Shown piece after piece: positions 6,466 through 10,967 of a stretch of DNA of 10,967 nucleotides (positions are counted from its first letter, which is position 1; every line of letters begins with the position of its first letter). A model generated the notes under the pieces. That model did no database searches. It saw nothing but the letters and a program-made list of their open reading frames with translations, and was not told the origin of the DNA. The DNA comes from Planctomycetota bacterium (GTDB taxonomy: Bacteria > Planctomycetota > Planctomycetia > Gemmatales > Gemmataceae), in NCBI GenBank assembly GCA_018970845.1, contig JAGWVO010000097.1, forward strand, positions 1 through 10,967, written 5' to 3'. A program made the position numbers and the translations under genes.

Positions 6466-7496
6466 TGGGCCAGGGCAACCTGTTCCTCGCGGGGGACATC
6501 GGCGGAACCAAGACAACCCTGGCCATGATGGAAGCGGACGCCGCCGGCGCGCTCGCGATCCGCCGGACGGAAACCTTCACCAGCGCCAGCGAATCATCGC
6601 TTGAATCGATCATCGCCAAGTTCCTTTCCCGCGGCCGGGAAACCGGGATCCAGGGCGCCTGCTTCGGCGTCGCCGGGGCCATCATCGACGGCAGGTGCAA
6701 GACGACAAACCTGCCTTGGCCCGAGATGAGCGAGGCGGGCCTCGCCAAGGCGGCGGGCGTTCCCCGCGTGAAGCTTCTCAACGACCTCGAGGCGATGGCC
6801 TACGGAATGCTTTTCCTGGCCCCATCCGACTTCGTGGAACTCAATCCATCGGTCAAGCCCGGCCCGGCGCGCGGTCACGCCGCCGTCATCGCCGCCGGCA
6901 CCGGACTGGGCGAGGCCATCCTCGCCTGGGACGGCGCCCGGCACATGCCGATCGCCAGCGAAGGCGGCCATTGCAGCTTCGCCCCCCAGACGGAACTTGA
7001 GGTGGAGCTGTGGCGGTACCTCAGGTCGCGGTTTTCCGGGCATGTGAGCTACGAGCGCATCCTCTCAGGTCCCGGGTTCGCCGATCTCTTCGCTTTCCTG
7101 CGCCAATCCGGCCGATTCGAGGAAAACCCGGCGCTGGAATCCGAACTGGCCGCCTGCGCCAACCTCGGAGAGCGAAACGCCGTGGTCTCCCGACACGGAC
7201 TCGCCGGCACCGACAATGTCTGCAAGGCCACGCTTGAGACCTTTGCCTCCATCTACGGCGCCGAGGCGGGGAACCTCGCCCTGAAATGCATGGCCACGGG
7301 GGGGGTTTTCATCGGCGGGGGGATCGCCCCGAAGATCATCGGCGCGCTCAAGTCGGGTTCGTTCCTCGAGGGATTTCTCGCCAAGGGGAGGTTCGCCGGC
7401 CTGCTCAAGACGCTGCCGGTGCGTGTCGCGACCAATCCGAACACGCCGATCCTTGGATCCGGTTATTATATCTTTCATCTCGTGAACAGGCGCTGA
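6465..7496 (+). CDS. glk: Glucokinase (Glk/ROK-related, PF02685 type)
   Basis: The 343-residue enzyme phosphorylates glucose to glucose-6-phosphate with ATP. The ATP phosphate-binding loop is GDIGGTKT (10-17). LLND (104-107) carries the catalytic aspartate D107, GTGLGE (145-150) follows, and EGGH (166-169) provides the sugar-contacting glutamate and histidine. ERILSGPG (197-204) and the second nucleotide-binding segment GGVFIGGGIAPK (279-290) match the proteobacterial-type glucokinase family. It lacks the CxCGxxGC zinc motif of ROK-type kinases. The ATG at 6465 overlaps the rpe stop as TGATG, and GGAGGG (6453-6458) sits six bases upstream, so start choice is firm. An eight-G run at 7298-7305 lies in the coding sequence and reads through in frame. 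Its place just before a glucosidase gene suggests it takes the glucose released there. Confidence 0.94.
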   Translation: MGQGNLFLAGDIGGTKTTLAMMEADAAGALAIRRTETFTSASESSLESIIAKFLSRGRETGIQGACFGVAGAIIDGRCKTTNLPWPEMSEAGLAKAAGVPRVKLLNDLEAMAYGMLFLAPSDFVELNPSVKPGPARGHAAVIAAGTGLGEAILAWDGARHMPIASEGGHCSFAPQTELEVELWRYLRSRFSGHVSYERILSGPGFADLFAFLRQSGRFEENPALESELAACANLGERNAVVSRHGLAGTDNVCKATLETFASIYGAEAGNLALKCMATGGVFIGGGIAPKIIGALKSGSFLEGFLAKGRFAGLLKTLPVRVATNPNTPILGSGYYIFHLVNRR

Positions 7497-7515
7497 ACAG
7501 GGGCGGATCCGAAGC

Positions 7516-10221
7516 ATGTCCAACCGCGAAGCGGCAGATCCCGAACGCGACAGGCTCGACGCCTCCCACGGCGACACCTCGGGTTGGAAGCGCTGGGGGC
7601 CCTACATGGCCGAGCGCGCCTGGGCCTCCGTGCGCGAGGATTACAGCCCCGACGGGTCGGCATGGGACTATTTTCCCCACGAACTCGCCAGGTCCAAGGC
7701 GTACCGCTGGGGCGAGGATGGCATCGCCGGCATCTGCGACCGCTACCAGGTTCTCTGCCTGGCCCCGGCGTTCTGGAACGAAAAGGATCCCATCCTGAAG
7801 GAAAGGCTGTTCGGCGTCACCGGCAGCGAGGGCAACCACGGGGAGGATGTGAAGGAATACTACTTCCACCTCGACAACACCCCGACCCACTCCTACATGC
7901 GGTATCTGTACAAGTACCCGCACGCGGAGTTCCCCTACCGGCAACTGGTGGACTCGAACCGTGCGCGCCAGGGCACCGGCCCCGAATTCGAACTGCTCGA
8001 CACCGGCTGCTTCGCCGAAAACCGCTACTTCGACATCGAGATCGAACACGCCAAGGCCGACGCCGAGGACATTTGCGTGCGGATCACGGCCACCAACCGC
8101 GGCCCGGATCCCGCCCCCCTTCACATCATTCCGCAACTCTGGTTCCGCAACCGCTGGGGCTGGGATGCGAAAGCCTGGGAGTTTCCCGGCCCGGCCGAGC
8201 CCGTGATCCGTGTCGGCACCGACCCCGACGGCCACCCGGCGCTTCATGCCGACGACACCCCGCTGGGCCCCGTTCCTGGCCTCCCCATCCGCTACGAACT
8301 GGGGCCGCGGGTCCTTCAGGCCACCGCCGGCGCGCAATTCCTGTTCACCAACAACGAGACGAACGGCGCCGCCGTCTATGGTCCTGGAAACCTCAGCCGC
8401 CGTTCCCATGTGAAGGATGCGTTCCACCGCCTGCTCGTCGGGGGCGAGGCAACGGCGGTGAATTCCGCCGGGACGGGAACCAAGGCGGCGCTGCACTACC
8501 GATTCGGGTCCGTGGCTCCGGGCGAGACGGTGGTGGTTCGCCTGAGGTTGTCCCCAACCGGGGTGCCGGGGGGCGTGGCCGGCGTGGACGAGGTCGTCTG
8601 CCGTCGCCGGGCCGAGGCCGACTCCTTCTACGCGGGAATCCATCCGCCCAACGCCTCGGCGGACGAGAAAATGGTCCAACGGCAGGCCATCGCCGGCCTC
8701 CTCTGGACGAAGATGGTCTACCTGTTCAATGTCCACCAGTGGCTCGACGGCGACAATCCGGATTTTCCTCCGCCGCCATCAAGGAAAAACATCCGCAACG
8801 CCCACTGGAAGCACCTCAACTCGATGAGGATCATGATTCCCGCGGAAAAGTGGGAATATCCCTGGTTCGCCGCCTGGGACCTGGCGTTCACGGCCATCGC
8901 CGTCGCCGTCGCCGACCCCGTATTCGCCAAGGAACAACTCCAGCTCCTGCTGCTGGAACAGTTCCAGCATCCCAACGGCCAGATCCCTGCCTACGAATGG
9001 GAATTTTCCGACCTCAATCCGCCCGTTCACGCGTGGGCTGTCTGGCGCGTGTTCCACATGGACCGGATCAGGAACGGCAAGGCCGACCTGCCCTTCCTCG
9101 AGCGCTGCTTCCACAAGCTGCTCGTCAACTTCGCCTGGTGGATCAACAAGGTCGACCGCGAGGGAAACAATGTTTTCGAGGGCGGCTTCCTCGGAATGGA
9201 CAACATCACCGTCGTCGACCGCAGCGCCCCGTTTGGCGACGGTTCCGTGCTGGAGCAGTCCGACGGAAGCGGCTACATGGCCATGTTCTGCCTCAACCTC
9301 ATGAGGATCGCCCTGGAACTGGCCAAGACCAACCATGTGTACGAGGGGCTCGCGACCAAGTTCTTCCAGCACTACGCCTACATCGCCGGCGCCATGAAGT
9401 GCCACGGTGACAGGGGCTACTCACTCTGGGACGAGGAGGACGGGTTCTTTTACGATGTGCTGAGGCGGCCCGACGGTTCCTTCAGGAAGTTCCGGCTGAG
9501 GTCGCTGGTCGGGCTCATCCCGCTGTTCGCCGTCGAACGGCTCGAATTGTCCTGGATCGAGCCGTTCCGCGACTTCCACCGCGACTTCTCGTGGCTCCTT
9601 GAAAACCGCAAGGAAATGCTCGAGGGCGTCATCCACCGCGTGGAAAGCGATGAGGGGGTCTCGTTCGCGCTGACCGTGTTCGACGAGAACCAGCTTCGCC
9701 GCATCCTCGCCCGTGTCTTCGACGCGGAGGAATTCCTCTCGCCCGCCGGCATCCGCAGCCTTTCCCGCGCCCACCTGCACCATCCCTTCCATCACGACGG
9801 AACCACGGTCATCTATGAACCCGCCGAGAGCGACAGCAAGCTCAAGGGCGGCAACAGCAACTGGCGCGGCCCGATCTGGTTTCCCATCAATTACCTCCTG
9901 CTGGAATCGCTCAAGAAGCTCGACAAGGCGTTCCATGGCTCGCTGAAACTGGAAGTGCCGGCGCTGCCGGGAAGGCAGGCCGGCTTCGAGGACCTCCGCA
10001 AGCTCGCCGCCGACAGGCTCATCTCGGTATTCACGCTCGACGAGCGGGGCCGCAGGCCGGTGTTCGGCGACTGCCCGGTCTTCCAGGGCGACCCGCACTG
10101 GCGTGACCATGTGCTTTTCTACGAATACTTCAACGGCGACACCGGCGCGGGCCTCGGAGCCAGCCACCAGACCGGCTGGACCGGACTCATCGCCAACCTG
10201 ATCGACGAGTTCAGGTCCTGA
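7516..10221 (+). CDS. GH63 / MGH1-like glycoside hydrolase (cytosolic glucosidase)
   Basis: The 901-residue protein resembles the large bacterial group related to mannosyl-oligosaccharide glucosidase (GH63), inverting enzymes acting on alpha-glucosides. The N-terminal part (about 25-400) has WGPYMAERAW, a GSEGNHGEDVKEYYF block (103-117) and THSYMRYLYKYP, typical of the beta-rich N-domain. The C-terminal part is an (alpha/alpha)6 barrel. SDLNPPVHAW (498-507) offers D499 as candidate general acid, GGNSNWRGPIWFP (778-790) is a signature, and EYFNGDTGAG (870-879) offers E870 as candidate base. These catalytic assignments come from family resemblance, not structure. There is no signal peptide or membrane segment, so the substrate should be intracellular. 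Candidates include glucosylglycerate-like solutes, trehalose-like sugars or alpha-glucan fragments, and the sequence does not decide between them. It starts 19 bases after glk with only a weak ribosome site and is probably co-transcribed. Confidence 0.88.
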   Translation: MSNREAADPERDRLDASHGDTSGWKRWGPYMAERAWASVREDYSPDGSAWDYFPHELARSKAYRWGEDGIAGICDRYQVLCLAPAFWNEKDPILKERLFGVTGSEGNHGEDVKEYYFHLDNTPTHSYMRYLYKYPHAEFPYRQLVDSNRARQGTGPEFELLDTGCFAENRYFDIEIEHAKADAEDICVRITATNRGPDPAPLHIIPQLWFRNRWGWDAKAWEFPGPAEPVIRVGTDPDGHPALHADDTPLGPVPGLPIRYELGPRVLQATAGAQFLFTNNETNGAAVYGPGNLSRRSHVKDAFHRLLVGGEATAVNSAGTGTKAALHYRFGSVAPGETVVVRLRLSPTGVPGGVAGVDEVVCRRRAEADSFYAGIHPPNASADEKMVQRQAIAGLLWTKMVYLFNVHQWLDGDNPDFPPPPSRKNIRNAHWKHLNSMRIMIPAEKWEYPWFAAWDLAFTAIAVAVADPVFAKEQLQLLLLEQFQHPNGQIPAYEWEFSDLNPPVHAWAVWRVFHMDRIRNGKADLPFLERCFHKLLVNFAWWINKVDREGNNVFEGGFLGMDNITVVDRSAPFGDGSVLEQSDGSGYMAMFCLNLMRIALELAKTNHVYEGLATKFFQHYAYIAGAMKCHGDRGYSLWDEEDGFFYDVLRRPDGSFRKFRLRSLVGLIPLFAVERLELSWIEPFRDFHRDFSWLLENRKEMLEGVIHRVESDEGVSFALTVFDENQLRRILARVFDAEEFLSPAGIRSLSRAHLHHPFHHDGTTVIYEPAESDSKLKGGNSNWRGPIWFPINYLLLESLKKLDKAFHGSLKLEVPALPGRQAGFEDLRKLAADRLISVFTLDERGRRPVFGDCPVFQGDPHWRDHVLFYEYFNGDTGAGLGASHQTGWTGLIANLIDEFRS

Positions 10222-10276
10222 CAGTCGACCCTGCCTCTCTCATCGGATAGCATGAAGTTGTCCCACGGATGGAGCC

Positions 10277-10967
10277 ATGGCCGCCACCGCCGCCCATGCA
10301 GCAGCCCTGATCCTGCTGGTTTGCCCGGCCCAGGAAAGCCCCCCCGCATCGGGAGGCCTGTTTGAGGAATTCGACCTTCCTCCGGTGACCCGCAATCAGG
10401 TTGACGACGCCTTCAGGACCCGCTTCGGCCGGCCCGGTATGCCCCCATGGGCACGATGGTTTTCCGGGGGGGGCCCCGGTCAGGGCGCGGGCGGTTTCGA
10501 CCCGGCCTCGCTCGCGGCGCTGATGAAGCTCTTCGGGCCAATGGCTGCCGGCGCGCAGTCCAATGGCGCGCCGGGGCTGGCCCAATGGTTGGCCTCCCTG
10601 GGCATGGGCGCCGGGGGGCTCAAGATCGATCCATCCACCCTTTCCGAGCTCATGTCGCTGATCTCGCGCCTCGATTCGCAGAAGGACGCGCTCAAGGCCG
10701 CCTACCCGCAACTCGACTGGGAAAAATTCACCGAGCTTGCCCAGAAGATCGGATCAAACCCCGGCGCCGGCGACATGATGGCGCTGATGCGGTTCCTTGA
10801 AGTCCTCAAGGCGGCCGGTGGCTCCCTCGGTTCGCAGGACATCGAGTCGATCAAGTCGCTTCTCGATCGGATCAGGTCGATCGAGGGCATCTCCCCTATC
10901 GATCCCTCCAATATCAAGACAACCGATTATCCCGGCGTCGCCGGCAAGGCGCTGAACCTTTCTCTTG
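10277..10967 (+). CDS. Unrecognised, probably exported protein (5' part, runs off the window)
   Basis: An open frame of 230 codons begins at ATG 10277 and has no stop before the edge. Codon third positions are strongly G/C, like the neighbours, supporting real coding. Residues 1-19 are Ala/Leu-rich and end near CPAQ, resembling a Sec signal, although no positive charge precedes the hydrophobic run. A Cys at 16 is preceded by Val, so it is not a good lipobox. Residues 20-60 are Pro-rich, 64-73 are a Gly-rich stretch (GGGPGQGAGG), and about 75-205 read as several amphipathic helices rich in Leu, Met and Ala (for example TLSELMSLISRL and IESIKSLLDRI). I recognise no family. The ATG has GGAG only two bases upstream, so the ribosome site is poor and the exact start is unsure. 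It is 55 bases downstream of the GH63 gene and may or may not share its transcript. Confidence 0.65.
   Translation, partial: MAATAAHAAALILLVCPAQESPPASGGLFEEFDLPPVTRNQVDDAFRTRFGRPGMPPWARWFSGGGPGQGAGGFDPASLAALMKLFGPMAAGAQSNGAPGLAQWLASLGMGAGGLKIDPSTLSELMSLISRLDSQKDALKAAYPQLDWEKFTELAQKIGSNPGAGDMMALMRFLEVLKAAGGSLGSQDIESIKSLLDRIRSIEGISPIDPSNIKTTDYPGVAGKALNLSL

Noticed and set aside
7405..8736. 443-codon minus-strand open frame opposite the end of glk and start of the GH63 gene
   Set aside because: The forward strand has two strong families here, and the reverse product has no motif.
10277..10345. Lipoprotein signal in the orphan protein
   Set aside because: Cys16 is preceded by Val, not Gly, Ala or Ser, and no positively charged residue precedes the hydrophobic run, so a lipobox is not supported.
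10252..10365. Short frame starting MKLSHGWSHG just before the orphan gene
   Set aside because: It is only 37 codons, rich in His/Arg/Pro, lacks a ribosome site and overlaps the better frame beginning at 10277.
10447..10800. 117-codon plus-strand frame inside the orphan gene
   Set aside because: It is Arg/Gly/Ala-rich as expected for a shifted frame in GC-rich DNA. The 10277 frame has the right codon pattern and stays open to the edge.
1..10967. Defence system, mobile element, CRISPR array or structural RNA gene
   Set aside because: I saw no spaced direct repeats, transposase or integrase motifs, terminal inverted repeats or tRNA-like cloverleaf. Nearly all sequence is accounted for by metabolic genes.

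Overview
The window is a GC-rich bacterial chromosomal segment holding one long, tightly packed plus-strand sugar-metabolism cluster, flanked by a minus-strand superoxide dismutase gene on the left and by an unrecognised secreted-protein gene that runs off the right edge. The style of several proteins (a Tat-exported Mn-type SOD, an RpiA with a glycine-rich GLGSGKAS loop, a large GH63 glucosidase) would fit Planctomycetota or another high-GC environmental lineage. That placement is an impression from family resemblance only and has not been tested.

Layout. Bases 1-56 are the tail of an unidentified gene. A perfect 12-bp hairpin (84-114) separates it from the convergent sod gene (128-838, minus). 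A divergent regulatory region of about 220 bases (839-1060) follows. Then, all on the plus strand, come tkt (transketolase), rpiA (ribose-5-phosphate isomerase), gnd (short-form 6-phosphogluconate dehydrogenase), pgl (6-phosphogluconolactonase), rpe (ribulose-phosphate epimerase), glk (glucokinase) and a 901-residue GH63/MGH1-like glycoside hydrolase. Gaps are 39, 77, 17, -11, -1 and 19 bases, so this is very probably one operon. The final reading frame (10277 to the edge) encodes a protein with a possible signal peptide and no recognisable domain.

How the genes fit together. The hydrolase has no signal peptide and could release glucose from an intracellular alpha-glucoside. Glk would phosphorylate it to glucose-6-phosphate. 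Pgl and Gnd carry out the second and third oxidative steps of the pentose phosphate pathway, and RpiA, Rpe and Tkt interconvert the pentose phosphates. Glucose-6-phosphate dehydrogenase (zwf) and transaldolase (tal) are not in the window and would have to be encoded elsewhere.

I found no tRNA, rRNA, CRISPR array, insertion sequence or phage gene. The observations most worth following are the divergent RpiA active site, the pairing of a cytosolic GH63 enzyme with glucokinase inside a pentose phosphate operon, the probable NAD preference of Gnd, the exported SOD, and the orphan protein at the right edge.
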